From positions 33,288,727 through 33,352,726 of the forward strand of contig OX463842.1 in NCBI GenBank assembly GCA_949825065.1: DNA of 64,000 nucleotides. Reading direction: 5' to 3'. The stretch is from Odontocerum albicorne (taxonomy: Eukaryota; Arthropoda; Insecta; Trichoptera; Odontoceridae). How positions within the stretch are numbered: the first letter of the stretch is position 1; each line of letters starts with the position of its first letter. The position numbers were made by a program, and so were the translations under genes. Below are positions 45,170 to 54,708 of this stretch, in pieces. The notes under the pieces are model-generated. The model was not told where the DNA came from and did not search any database. It saw only the letters and a list, made by a program, of their open reading frames with translations.

Positions 45170-46291
45170 CTAGGGTTGCTACTTAAGTTTTGAGATATGG
45201 CAACACCAGTGTAGATACGTCAAATCTGACATCAGCATCGTAAAGTTTGACGTTTTTAATGGTATACGTGCTCAAAGTTTTGTCATACGAGTACAACTTG
45301 TTTTACAGTGACTTGAAAAATTCATCTCGGCCAAAAATGGAATTAATTCATTTCATCAATCAAACATTTTCGTGGGATGATTTTTTATGATTTTCGAGGT
45401 GGACTAACTCAACAACAGTGTGCCGATCAACTCGCTTCGACTTTTGGTGGTGAAGCACCATCCCGGGCCACTGTGTTTCGCTGGTTTTCCGTATTCAATC
45501 GTGGTCGTAGTTTGCTCCAGGACGAATTTCGTGAAGGTCGTCCAAAATCGGTTGTTGCGCCAGAAAACATCGATGCTGTGCGTGAAGTGATATTGCAAGA
45601 TCGTCATGTGACTTATCGTGAGATTGAGGCATTTTTGAGCATTAGTTCCACTCGCATACATTCAGTATTTCATGAACATTTGGCCGTCAAAAAGATTATA
45701 CCGCATAATTTGACAATCGTTCAAAAAAAGGCTCGTGTCGATCGGTCCAAAGAAATGTTGAAAAAATTCGATCGCGGTGCTTCAAAAGACGTCTATAAGA
45801 TCGTGACAGGCGACGAATCATGGATATATGCATATGAGCCAGAAACTAAACAGCAGTCGACTGTATGGGTCTTTCAAGACGAGCCAAATCCAACAAAAGT
45901 TGTTCGCGCACGAAGCACTACGAAGCAAATGGTGGCTTGTTTCTTCGGTATAAAGGTCATGTCGCAACGCAAATGAGGAAAACCAACCGCCGAAGACGGA
46001 TCATTCTCCCTGCCCTGATTTAGCTCCCAATGACTTCTTTTTATTCCCGAACATCAAAAATAAATTGCGAGGTCAACGTTTTTCGAAGCCTGAAGAAGCG
46101 GTTGATGCGTTCAAAACGCATGTTTTGAAGTTAACTCATTCGGAGTGGAAAAAGTGCTTCGAAAATTGGTTCAAACGCATGCAAAAGTGTATTGATCTTC
46201 ATGGAGAGTATTTTGAAAAACAATAAAGCCATTTTCGATGATAAATATTTGTTTTTACTTGTCTGTCTCAAAACTTAAGTAGCAACCGTCG
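45170..46291 (+). mobile_element. mariner element, rosa/DD41D-like, internally deleted
   Basis: The left repeat reads CTAGGGTTGCTACTTAAGTT and the right, inverted, CGACGGTTGCTACTTAAGTT, both continuing TTGAGA. TA at 45168-45169 and 46292-46293 flanks the element. At 1122 bp it is shorter than a full element, through internal deletions in the transposase. Confidence 0.88.
45377..46227 (+). pseudogene. mariner transposase (rosa/DD41D-like), broken
   Basis: The main frame (45377-45976) covers the two helix-turn-helix regions (QQQCADQLASTFGGEAPSRA with FRWFSVF; TYREIEAFLSISSTRIHSVF), the REGRPKS linker, and the first catalytic motif VTGDESWIYAYEP. The motif between KKI and IPHNL lacks the Trp expected before IPH, so a few residues are missing. 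After FFGIKVM the frame shifts. In the next frame HVATQMRKTNRRRRIIL is joined by deletion, and then PDLAPNDFFLFPNIKNKLRG follows directly. The segment with the second catalytic Asp (HDN motif) is gone. The normal C terminus (KCIDLHGEYFEKQ) ends at 46227. No active enzyme is possible. The family assignment comes from the TGDESWIYAYEPETKQQ and VPxDxFFLF-like signatures. Confidence 0.85.
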
Positions 46292-47061
46292 TATCATCAT
46301 TTTCAGCCTTTTATAAATGTACTGCTGAATATAGGGCTCCTTGTAATCCCTCTCTTCAAAATCATCTGTCTTTTGCATTACGTTTATCATCTACCGAGCG
46401 TGCCTTAGGTAGTTTTCTAGGCATTTTAATTCCTCTCGAGTACCACTGGATACTCGAGTATTTACGTTGATAGATTATCTAATGTTCTGACCATGCCGAT
46501 CTCAATTTTAACCATTTTATGATCTCAATTATGTCGTTGAATTATTATCATATTTAATTTATTTTTATGTTATATATTTTTTTCTTTTCCACGTAGTTTA
46601 ACATTCATTTTGACTAGAAAAAAATTGCAAGTGTATTGTTATAAAAATTTAATAAATGTTCCTTTTGAATGATGATGCTTATAAAAAGTAATTCTATAGT
46701 TGGTCTAACACAATCTGTCCGTCCGCAAGCCTCGAGTTATACTTGTGCATGCACTGCGATCCTGGAGGCATTCCACAAACCTACACAATAGTTGTGGTGG
46801 AAAATGCAATGGCACTAATCTAATTTAAACAAATGTTATTGGAATATTATTGCTGCAGGACGGGTATAAGACTGCAAGTGCTAACGCTATTGTTTTGCCT
46901 GACATCCAATTATTTTATAATTGAAAAATCTTATCGCACGTTCTATACTGGAACTGTTTTACTCCATTTTACCGTTTTATCTAACAACACATCAATGTGT
47001 TCTTTGATTCAAACGAATTACGAGTATTATGTGATATAAGCAAAAAATATATGCATTGTAT
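46292..47061. other. AT-rich, no gene; small GC-richer patch
   Basis: About 46720-46800 (CTGTCCGTCCGCAAGCCTCG and CACTGCGATCCTGGAGG) is richer in GC but has no recognisable coding content. Confidence 0.4.
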
Positions 47062-47232
47062 TGTATTACACTTTCGATGTAACTTGGCGGGCTTATTGCC
47101 ATGTGGCAATCTCTTCCAACCAACCAGATAGATGTTAAGATGCCTAAAGTAAAAACCAGACTGGAACCCTATTTGAAAAATCTGGGTCCCAGCGGGATTT
47201 GAACCCGTAACCTCCGGTGGGACAAGGTAGCT
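47062..47232 (-). mobile_element. tRNA-derived SINE copy
   Basis: Tail AACTTGGCGGGCTTATTGCC and ATGTGGCAATCTCTTCCAAC; body ACCAGACTGGAACCC; a canonical B-box GGGATTTGAACCC; and head ACCTCCGGTGGGACAAGGTA. Confidence 0.82.
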
Positions 47233-47716
47233 AAAGTAGTTTAAAGAAACGTATAAATGTTGTAATGACAACGGAATTAATGACAAAATAGTGACTGAAC
47301 TAAATACATTGTGTAACCGAGGTAGAGCGAGAACATGGCTGAAAACGTAATTAAAATTTTAAAATATGGTATATGGTAGACAAAAGCACGAATAATAGAA
47401 AATTATTAATTAAGAAATATATAGATTTGGGATTCTGGAATGTAGAAATCTGTCCTGTCTATCGGGTTGTCCAGAAAGTAGTTTCGTATTTCTCGGGACA
47501 GATTTCGTTATGACAAAAGTCTTGTAAATAATTTTATTCCAAACGTGCTGAATGTGTAACATATTATTATAAAAGGTAATAGTTTATAAGCACACATTTT
47601 AACCATTCGGAAACGAGATTGTTGAGATACTGAAAATAACGTGATCTCCCGTCCACAAGCAATTGGGGAAATTTCGCATTTGAATTTGACCTAATATTCA
47701 AACTTACTTTCTAGAC

Positions 47717-48770
47717 CAGTGGTCCCCAACCCCCGGGCCGCGGCCCGGTACCGGGCCGTGGACCAAATGGTACTGGGCCGCGCAAGGGCCTGCTTAAAAA
47801 TCAATTTTTTTTTGAAAAATCATACCCAATAAATCTTAATTATAGCTTAAAATAATTATTCCGTTGAAAACCCCTTCACGCTAAGTTACCACCGACCTTC
47901 CGACAATACCTGTTCGAGACAACAACTCTGCCGGTGTTCTGGATTAGAGTCATGGCGGAATACCCTGAGATTGCCACCACAGCACTAAAATCCCTATTGC
48001 CATTTCCGACATCCTATCTATGTGAAGCGGGGTTTTCTGCAGTGACAGCAACCAAAACAAAACAAAGAAATAAACTGGACATAAGCAAGACACTTCGGGT
48101 GTCACAATCTCCTACTCGTATTACCCCCAGATGGAACCATCTCGTTTCAATGAAGCAAGCTCAGGGTTCTCATTGATTTAGCATTAAGTTAAAATATTCA
48201 ATCTGTTTTTATTCATTTTTAAGGGGTAACTGTATTTTGTTTTGAAGGCATGTTTAAACACGATTCAATTAAAAATATTAAATCAAAACACATAAAACTT
48301 CAACATCAAAACTTTTAAAGAAAATACGAGATAAATAACTTTCGTTGATAAATAACTTTCAAGTTAATATATCTGCAGAATATCAGAATAACATTAAAAT
48401 CCCGATATTAAACCCTAAGCATTCTCAAAATTCTTTTCTCTATCTTGGAAAAAAATACTTTCAACCTTCCGTTGAACCTTAAAAATATTGGAAATACCCA
48501 TGAATCCAAACTTAATAATCCTTCATTGTTATTATATATTTTTTCTTCATTTTTCCCACAAACCTTGTGTTTTCTCTACTATTATTTGTCACTATAACTT
48601 ATGTACCACAGTTGTAAATTTTATTATTATATATTGTACAAATATATTGTTATTAAATTTAAAAAAAAAACTACATTCAATGTGTGTCCCCTCCCCCCCC
48701 CCCCAGTGGGCCGCGGTAAAATTATGAAACGTTGACCGGTCCGTGGCGACAAAAAGGTTGGGGACCACTG
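47717..48770 (+). mobile_element. 1.05-kb non-autonomous hAT element
   Basis: The ends are CAGTGGTCCCCAACCCCCGG and, inverted, CAGTGGTCCCCAACCTTTTT. An exact 8-bp target duplication TTCTAGAC lies at 47709-47716 and 48771-48778. GC-rich subterminal GGCCGCGGCCCGGTACCGGG and GACCGGTCCGTGGCG blocks resemble those of the larger hAT at 15597-20126. A C-run at about 48689-48706 lies near the right end. Only the last part of the transposase remains. Confidence 0.93.
47934..48176 (+). pseudogene. hAT transposase C-terminal (hATC) fragment
   Basis: The 80-codon frame encodes FWIRVMAEYPEIATTALK, SLLPFPTSYLCEAGFSAV, TKTKQRNKLD and LRVSQSPTRITPRW. This is the hATC dimerisation region of ZBED5/GTF2IRD2-like hAT transposases, with its YLCEAGFSA signature intact. 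The BED finger, the acidic catalytic residues and the rest are missing, so the element depends on a relative for movement. The equivalent region of the 15.6-20.1 kb element is more decayed. Confidence 0.85.
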
Positions 48771-48860
48771 TTCTAGACAACCTACTACTTACCTCACTAG
48801 AGATAATATGTATTTATATAAAAGTGAAATAAGGCAATCAATAGACTCAATAACATTTAA

Positions 48861-49220
48861 TATCTCTGTCTTTCTCTTGACCATTTTTCAAACGATATGT
48901 AGAAATTTTTAAGCACATCAATATCTTGCATTTTTTTGGGAATACTCGGACTATTCATGACGCAAACCTTAATCTTCAACAGCAATAAGAGAAAATAAAC
49001 ATCAATCGTTGAAACTCGGGTTTTTCTATTATTGTCATGTGTAATTTTAAATATTTATCATCGCTTTATCAAATCTACACGTAAGTTTTTGAAACATCAA
49101 CATATCTGGGAATTCGGAAAGTATAAAAAAAGCTCATTATTGAAAATAAGGGGCTTTGTCGACATTTTTAGTAATTGACTTGAACTTTTTGGCTACACGA
49201 TTAGTCAGAATCAATAAAGT
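48861..49220 (-). repeat. interspersed repeat, copy B (pair with 42941-43300)
   Basis: It matches copy A over its length. The minus-strand ATG is kept (complement of CCATTTTTCAAACGATATGT) but the following codons differ (MVKRKTEIL against MAQSNNERE). Confidence 0.72.
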
Positions 49221-49397
49221 TATTTTTGACAGTTTCAATTTTAACGGTTGATCGTATACTAAAAAGTATGAAATTAGGAAAACAATGGATTAAGTCAATT
49301 GTACGATTTCACATCCTTTTTATGATGTTGTTTTTATGAAGAGTATCCTCGTTTATATGTTGACACATTAATTAAAAAAAATAATACTTACGAAGAA

Positions 49398-49790
49398 TAC
49401 ATGGGGTGCCAATGTATTACAGAATACGGAATGAAGTTATAAGCGATGAATGTGATCATAAAGCTGATGTGTTGAGTAATTTGAAGAAGAGCACTCTGAT
49501 ATGGTTTGGGCATCGGGAACGAATGAATGAAGGAATACTAGCAAAATAAATATAAAGTGCAAATGTGAGTGGAAGACGTGTGAGAAGAAGTCCAAGGAAA
49601 TAATGGTTGGATCAAGTAAATTATATTTTAAAAGAAGGAAACGTAGAAGTCAGATAAATCGTAGAAGTTGTATGAGAAATTGTACGGATGTAGAAGAGGC
49701 TAAGGATATGTATCGAAATATTAAAGTATCTGTCCTCTGCAAACCCCGACATGGAAATGGGGTGATGGTACGAGTATATGGTATATGTGT
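49398..49790 (+). pseudogene. non-LTR retrotransposon C-terminal fragment
   Basis: The segments YRIRNEVISDECDHKADVLS, IWFGHRERMNEGILAK, SGRRVRRSPRK and WLDQVNYILKEGN, then NRRSCMRNCTDVEEAKDMYR, follow the standard order of LINE ORF2 C termini. The end CTGCAAACCCCGACATGGAA then ATGGGGTGATGGTACG is the family 3' block. Frames shift several times. Confidence 0.75.
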
Positions 49791-50559
49791 ATACATTATT
49801 TTCTCTTGTTGATAGTATTACTGTTAATTACTCGTACTTTAGTATGTCATCATTTCTATTAACCTTCCTCTTAAGAGACGTATTCTAAAAGTACGAGTGT
49901 AATTAGTGAACACAGTGGAGTATCTCTTTTGATCCCTGGACGACAAATGGCCTTTAAAATCTAGCCATTCCATAAAATTAACGTTATCCGCTCTTTAGTG
50001 TGTGACTCCTTATTGTTTTTGTAATTTGAAAAGTTGAATAGTAGAATTCATAAGTTTTAATTTTCATCGAATTGTCTTAGAATCGTGTAATATATTATTA
50101 TCACGAATTCTGAACTAGAGCCATTAACTCAACTCGAGTTAAATGTTGCCTTTTGTATTTGAATTTATTCCTTGATTAAGTCTTTCAAGAAAGGTGTTTA
50201 AGATTAATTTCTTGCATTTATCACGCTGAGTTATTTTACCCCTATTTCTTGCAACTCGAGGTATTTAGGTCGATGTTTTCGCGAATAGTTCATTAATTAC
50301 AGTTTAATTAATTGTCGTTATGCATGGAAAATTTGTGGAAAAATAATGTTTTAAATACGAGTATATTTAAAATATTAAAAAAATTAAATCATATACTTAA
50401 AGGTCATTTATAGACCATTTTATTGCGTGTGACATTGATTTTATTGATTGTTTATCGATTTGTTGAATAGATTCATTTTCTTAAAACATCAGTCCTTACA
50501 AAAAATTCGTGCTCAATAACTTTATTCATACTTATATCACTTATCTTCATTTTCACCAC
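49791..50559. other. AT-rich, no gene seen
   Basis: No coding sequence recognised; several TACGAGTA motifs. Confidence 0.5.
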
Positions 50560-50710
50560 ATGATCTTTCAACACTATTAACCCTAAATAGTCACACATAC
50601 ACGCCCCTTTGTAGAATTAGGCAGAGAACACTGATCTCCACACTTTCCTAATTAAGCATATAACTTCATCTCCTCCACGTATAACACGTCATGCACAATC
50701 TCCTTTTTTT
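50560..50710 (-). pseudogene. non-LTR retrotransposon tail fragment
   Basis: The complement reads AGATTGTGCATGACGTGTTA and TACGTGGAGGAGATGAAG, then a CTCTGCCTAATTC end. It matches the last 130 bp of the copy at 39045-39405 (AAATTGTGCATGACGAGATG, ATTGAGGAGGTGAAAGC). Confidence 0.65.
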
Positions 50711-50730
50711 TCTTCATATTATTACATTTT

Positions 50731-50907
50731 CGTTGTATACAATTGTCGAATCTGGCGAATCAATTGTCATGTGGCAATCTCTTCCAATCAACAAGGCCTA
50801 GACGAAAATTAGACTGAAACCCTTTTTAGTAAATTTATCAACGGTAACCAAACTTGTAATCCCTGGGTCAGATGACAGGCGTCTTACGAACTAGATTGCG
50901 GAAGCCG
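50731..50907 (-). mobile_element. tRNA-derived SINE copy
   Basis: Tail TCTGGCGAATCAATTGTCAT and GTGGCAATCTCTTCCAATCA, body AGACTGAAACCC, weak B-box (CAAACTTGTAATCCC) and head ACAGGCGTCTTACGAACTAG then ATTGCGGAAG. Confidence 0.75.
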
Positions 50908-51590
50908 TCTTCTCGTCTTATCTTATTTCAAAATCTAGTTCGTCTTCACGTACACTCTGCATTTCTGACTTGTATATTCGCGTAGCCAGTCTTTTGTCAT
51001 TCAATAACTTCGCATGTTCTAATAATTATAATAATAAAATTACAATTTATATAGCGCCGTTTAGAGAGCAGACTCTCAAAGCTATCTCAACTATCCTTTC
51101 TTCATCTTGTTTAAAATATCTATTTTATCGATCTATTTCCGATATTCTAAGTGCACGCTTAATAACCATGACATTTCAAATCAAGTTGTTTTGCTCAAAA
51201 TTTTCTTGGCGAAACAATTTATTTTGACAACCTGATAAGGTTTATGAGTCGCTTTGGTACAGCATTTATTTAATTATCTGAGGAATTTTACTTTCTAATT
51301 AATTTCCATCCTTTTTGTGGTAATAATAAAATGTATCCCTTAATAATATCTTGTTATTTAGTAATTTCCCCATCTTACAGCGCCAAGTTCAATTATCTTA
51401 AGTACATATTCCGGGAAAAGTATTCCTTTATCAAGCAACGCTGGGGAGTGCTTACAATTGATAAGAGGCCTATTATAAAATGTCTGAAGAATTCGACATT
51501 TTATTTATTTAATAAAAAATGTCTTGTAGTGTAAATATTTTTCTTTGATTCTTAATTTTTTCTCCTTTTTTTCAAAATTTGAGAAGAAAC
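50908..51590. other. no gene; one repeat fragment
   Basis: Bases 51036-51085 are an inverted copy of the repeat at 37131-37195. Open frames at 50970-51227 and 51331-51534 have no known domain. Confidence 0.45.
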
Positions 51591-51680
51591 AGCTTAAGGT
51601 TGATGCGCATGGCCGTGCGGTAACGCACGGCCATGCGCACATGACTTGGAGGGTCGCCGGTTCGAACCCCGCGCTGTGCT
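51591..51680 (+). mobile_element. tRNA-like sequence with perfect hairpin (second SINE type?)
   Basis: A B-box GGTTCGAACCCC (51659-51670) and an A-box-like GGCCGTGCGGTAACGC (51611-51626) suggest a tRNA-derived promoter. The region around the A-box is a perfect 16-bp hairpin: TGCGCATGGCCGTGCG (51604-51619), loop GTAA, complement (51624-51639). It does not fold as a tRNA because the anticodon arm is missing. It differs from the main SINE family. Confidence 0.6.
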
Positions 51681-51852
51681 TCTCTCGAATGATATGTGCA
51701 TTTTTTCTACCTAGTATTCTCAGGTATAAGGATATCTACGGCTTCAGTTATATCTATTATTTCTAAAATAAGGATAAAGAAAATATGCCAGTGTGCTCCG
51801 ATTGTCTCACTTCGGTGTGTCATCGAATCCAGTACAGTTGTGTAGCCGGTGC

Positions 51853-52041
51853 GTTTGCTGGTGTGCAACGTCTCACTCACTTTATTGAGAGAATGAAAGA
51901 AACATTTTTTTTCTTTCTATATATTCGGCCAGCAAGTATATATGTGTATGGTGAGTTTGCTGGTGTGCAACGGCTCACTAACTTAAATGAGAGAATGAAA
52001 GAAATAATTTTATTTTCTAGATATTCGGCCAGTAAGTATAT
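51853..52041 (+). repeat. 102-bp tandem duplication, second copy interrupted
   Basis: GTTTGCTGGTGTGCAACGTC at 51853 recurs as GTTTGCTGGTGTGCAACGGC at 51955. Both continue GAGAGAATGAAAGAAA and ATATTCGGCCAG. The second copy is cut by the mariner at 52043 and resumes at 53050 (TGATATGTGTAT). Confidence 0.85.
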
Positions 52042-52119
52042 ACTACCTTGATCAAAAAGTTTTAGGACTGGCCACTGTGTGATACTTCCCTTCAAATTTC
52101 AGCGTCATAGCTTGACATT

Positions 52120-52260
52120 TGAATGGTTGAATTAAAATAGGCACTAAGTACAAAAAAAAAACTAAGTATGCAATTTCGTTCTATATGTCATATATAATGA
52201 AACTGCATACTTAGTTTTTTTTTTTTTGGTACTTAGTGCCTATTTTAATTCAACCATTCA
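52120..52260. mobile_element. palindromic MITE, copy 2, nested in mariner
   Basis: The arms TGAATGGTTGAATTAAAATA and the complement at the right end, with the same AGGCACTAAGTAC block and A/T runs as copy 1 (851-1016). It lies between the mariner's left repeat and its ATG at 52331. A target duplication is not clear here. Confidence 0.85.
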
Positions 52261-52330
52261 TTTGTAAAAGTTACGCTGTACTGAGTACATCTACCTTTGT
52301 ACGTGTTTTCGATTTTTTACAAGTTTGAAA

Positions 52331-52977
52331 ATGGCATCAACTGTGCATCAACGAGTGTGCATTAAATTTTGTGTGAAAAACGGATTTAACGGTCCGCAGA
52401 CCTTGGAAATGTTGGAGAAGTGTTTTTCGGTGGCACGAACGCTTCAGAAATGGTCATGAGTCGGTCGAGGATGACGAACGCAGTGGCAGTCGAAAATCGA
52501 TGAAAACATCGATAAAATCAAAGAAATGTTGGCCGAAAACCGCAAATTGACCATCAGAGAGCTGGCAGAGGACTTTGAACATCGCTTATGGATCCGCTCA
52601 AGACATTTTGGATAATTTTTTGGGCCTCAGACGTGTCGCTGCAAAACTGGTGCCGAAATACCTCAATTTCATGCAATAAAAGGACCGCGTTGAAATCGCG
52701 AAATACATGATTTCCACGAGTTTTTGACCAAAAACATCACGAATACTATCCAACAGCCTTCGACTTCACCTGATCTGGTTCCCTGCGACTTTTTCCTGTT
52801 CAACCGACTTAAAAATCGCTTCGCGGAACGCGTTACAGCACCCGAGAAGATGTCATGAAAAAATCGAAGACGGCTCTGATGGACATACCGAAAATTGAGT
52901 ACCAGCGGTGTTTCGAGGATTGGATCAAGCGCTGGCGTAAGTGCGTTGCAGTTGATGACCATATACTTTTGACCATA
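52331..52977 (+). pseudogene. mariner transposase, broken by deletions
   Basis: The ATG at 52331 opens MASTVHQRVCIKFCVKNGF, a mariner N terminus. Frameshifts near 52420-52500 then break the first helix-turn-helix. The second DNA-binding part (ENIDKIKEM-like, KLTIRELAEDF) and a KLVPKYLNF-type WVP region follow. A deletion after about 52710 then joins straight to STSPDLVPCDFFLFNRLKNR, the third-Asp region. The segments with the first two catalytic Asp residues are absent. The C terminus (CFEDWIKRWRKCVAVD) is readable to about 52960. The minus-strand open frame at 52669-52962 is a shadow. Confidence 0.8.
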
Positions 52978-53049
52978 TCGATTTTGATAAATAAACTTTT
53001 ATTTTCGATTTTATAAATAAAGTCCTAAAACTTTTTGATCAAGGTAGTA

Positions 53050-53753
53050 TGATATGTGTATATTGTATCTTAGTATAAAAGTTGAAGATTATAAGAGGAG
53101 GGGAATATATTTTTATATTATTGATAAGTGTTTCTCTTTGAACTGTAACTTATGTTATTGTATCTTCATTATCATGTAAAAAAATCATACAATGCAATTT
53201 TCCAATTAAATACGCATTTATATTTTATTTTGATTAAGTATTTTTTATTGAATACAATTTATTAAATCATATAGTAATGCTCAAATTCGGGCAACTTAGT
53301 CCTATATTCTGTGCCTACAAGTTTTCCAAAAAACACCATTCTTAAAAAATGTATATGTTTATACGATATGTTATATGGAATGTGTAATATAAATTATCTT
53401 TTGTTTTGTTACAGGTTAGTCTTTAATAAATATCATCAGTACACTTGAAATTTCAATAACAAGATATTGTGTGTAGCGACTTCAGTTACAGGTAGGAAAA
53501 ATTACTTAAATTAAGAATTATCTTCAGGGAAAAAAAATCAGTGAAACGAAAAAGATTTATTTTCAACATTTTAATGTTGCTGGAAAGATATTGTCAAACG
53601 GCAACTAGTTCTTGAATTGTATTGTATAAAATGAATGAACAGATGTTGTAACAGTAGAAAAAAATAATGCATACAACTAATACATAAAATGCGCCCTCGA
53701 ATTATTATAATATTTTTCATTTTCTTGTTTCTAAGTAAATTATATAATATTAA
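53050..53753. other. AT-rich, no gene seen
   Basis: The start completes the interrupted tandem repeat; the remainder shows nothing recognisable. Confidence 0.5.
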
Positions 53754-53755
53754 TA

Positions 53756-54708
53756 CTATGCGTATCCAGAAAGTAAGTGTACTGAGGCTCTCACGACCGG
53801 ATGGATTTTATTTTCGACATGTTGGCTACACTTCCGTGTAGCCTGACCCTTCCCCTCCGCAACGAGACCGGTTTGAGGTCAGTACGTTGAGAAGTGTCGA
53901 CGCGACTACACGTTTCGTGAAAAATGTTAATCCAATCTCCCGCCAAGTGCGAAATACGCGGCGTCATCCGTTATCTCGCTTGGAAGGGAAAACCTCCGGT
54001 TGAGGTTTATAATGAGGTGAAAACTGCATATGGTGATAAAGCTATATATCGTACGAGTGTGTACAAGTGGTGTCGCGAGTTTAAAAACGGTCGTACGTCT
54101 GTGCATGATGATCAGAGGAGCGGAAGACCTTCAATTGTGACTCACGAAATTGACGAAATTGTTTTGGGACTGTCAAGGCATAATTTTAATTGAATATATG
54201 CCTCAAGGGGAGACCATCAACTCTGCAAGATACTGTGGGATCCTAAAAAAATTGCGGAGGGCGATTCAGAACAAGAGGAGAGGCTTGCTGACAAAGGGAG
54301 TCTGCCTGCTGCATAAGAATGCCAGACCACACACGGCCAACGCCACGAAGGAACTGCTCGCCTCGTTTAAATGGGATGTCCTGAACCATCCCGCGCATTC
54401 CCCTGACCTAGCACCTTCAGATTACTATCTCTTTACCTCTCTGAAGCTGCACATGGGTGGAAAAAGGTTTTCAACCGACGAGAGGTAAAGGAGGAGATGG
54501 AGAAGTGGACGGAGGGGTGGCGGGAAACTACTTCGAGGAAGGCATCAAAAAGTTGATACCCCGCTTCCCCACCTGCATTGAGAGGAATGGCGACTATGTC
54601 GAAAAATACCTAACATATGTACTACGGTAACCACGTAATTTTTTTGTTTAAATGAAAAAAATTGTAACCTACAAAAATTCAGTACACTTACTTTCTGGAT
54701 ATGCCTCG
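53756..54708 (+). mobile_element. mariner element, internally deleted
   Basis: The left repeat has TATCCAGAAAGTAAGTGTAC and the right one the same sequence inverted. TA at 53754-53755 and 54709-54710 is the most likely target duplication, which makes the element 953 bp. It is shorter than a full copy of about 1.3 kb because part of the transposase is missing. Confidence 0.88.
53924..54630 (+). pseudogene. mariner transposase with lost catalytic residues
   Basis: From the ATG at 53924 the frame covers the first helix-turn-helix and linker (YLAWKGKPPVEVYNEVKTAY, YKWCREFKNGRTSVHDDQRS, GRPSI). A deletion at about 54160 removes the second helix-turn-helix and the first catalytic Asp, and the frame changes. 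The second frame (to 54488) reads DCQGIILIEYMPQGETINSA, LLHKNARPHTA and HPAHSPDLAPSDYYLF. In the second catalytic motif the Asp is replaced by Lys (AAG at 54315-54317); the third Asp is present. After RFSTDER the frame shifts again before EEGIKKLIPRFPTCIERNGD and the end. Confidence 0.85.

Larger units (their letters stand above)
47462..48783 (+). mobile_element. GGTTGTCC-family Tc1/mariner element split by hAT
   Basis: The left terminal repeat is TCGGGTTGTCCAGAAAGTAG (TA before it at 47460-47461). The body to 47700 matches the 5' and DNA-binding parts of 28290-28813. The right terminal repeat, CTTACTTTCTAGACAACC when the hAT is removed, ends beside TA at 48783-48784. The original element was only about 260 bp. 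The hAT sits within its last 20 bp. Confidence 0.75.
52043..53047 (+). mobile_element. mariner element, deleted, carrying a MITE
   Basis: The left end CTACCTTGATCAAAAAGTTT and the inverted right end CTACCTTGATCAAAAAGTTT match exactly over about 28 bp. TA at 52041-52042 and 53048-53049 flanks it. The 1005 bp include a 141-bp MITE in the 5' UTR, so the mariner part is about 860 bp and lacks the middle of the transposase. Confidence 0.92.

Noticed and set aside
51604..51670. True tRNA gene
   Set aside because: A B-box and an A-box-like sequence are present, but the hairpin replaces the D-arm and no acceptor or anticodon arm can be drawn.
52669..52962. 97-codon minus-strand open frame
   Set aside because: It is the shadow of the plus-strand mariner transposase C terminus (SPDLVPCDFFLF and the terminal helix).
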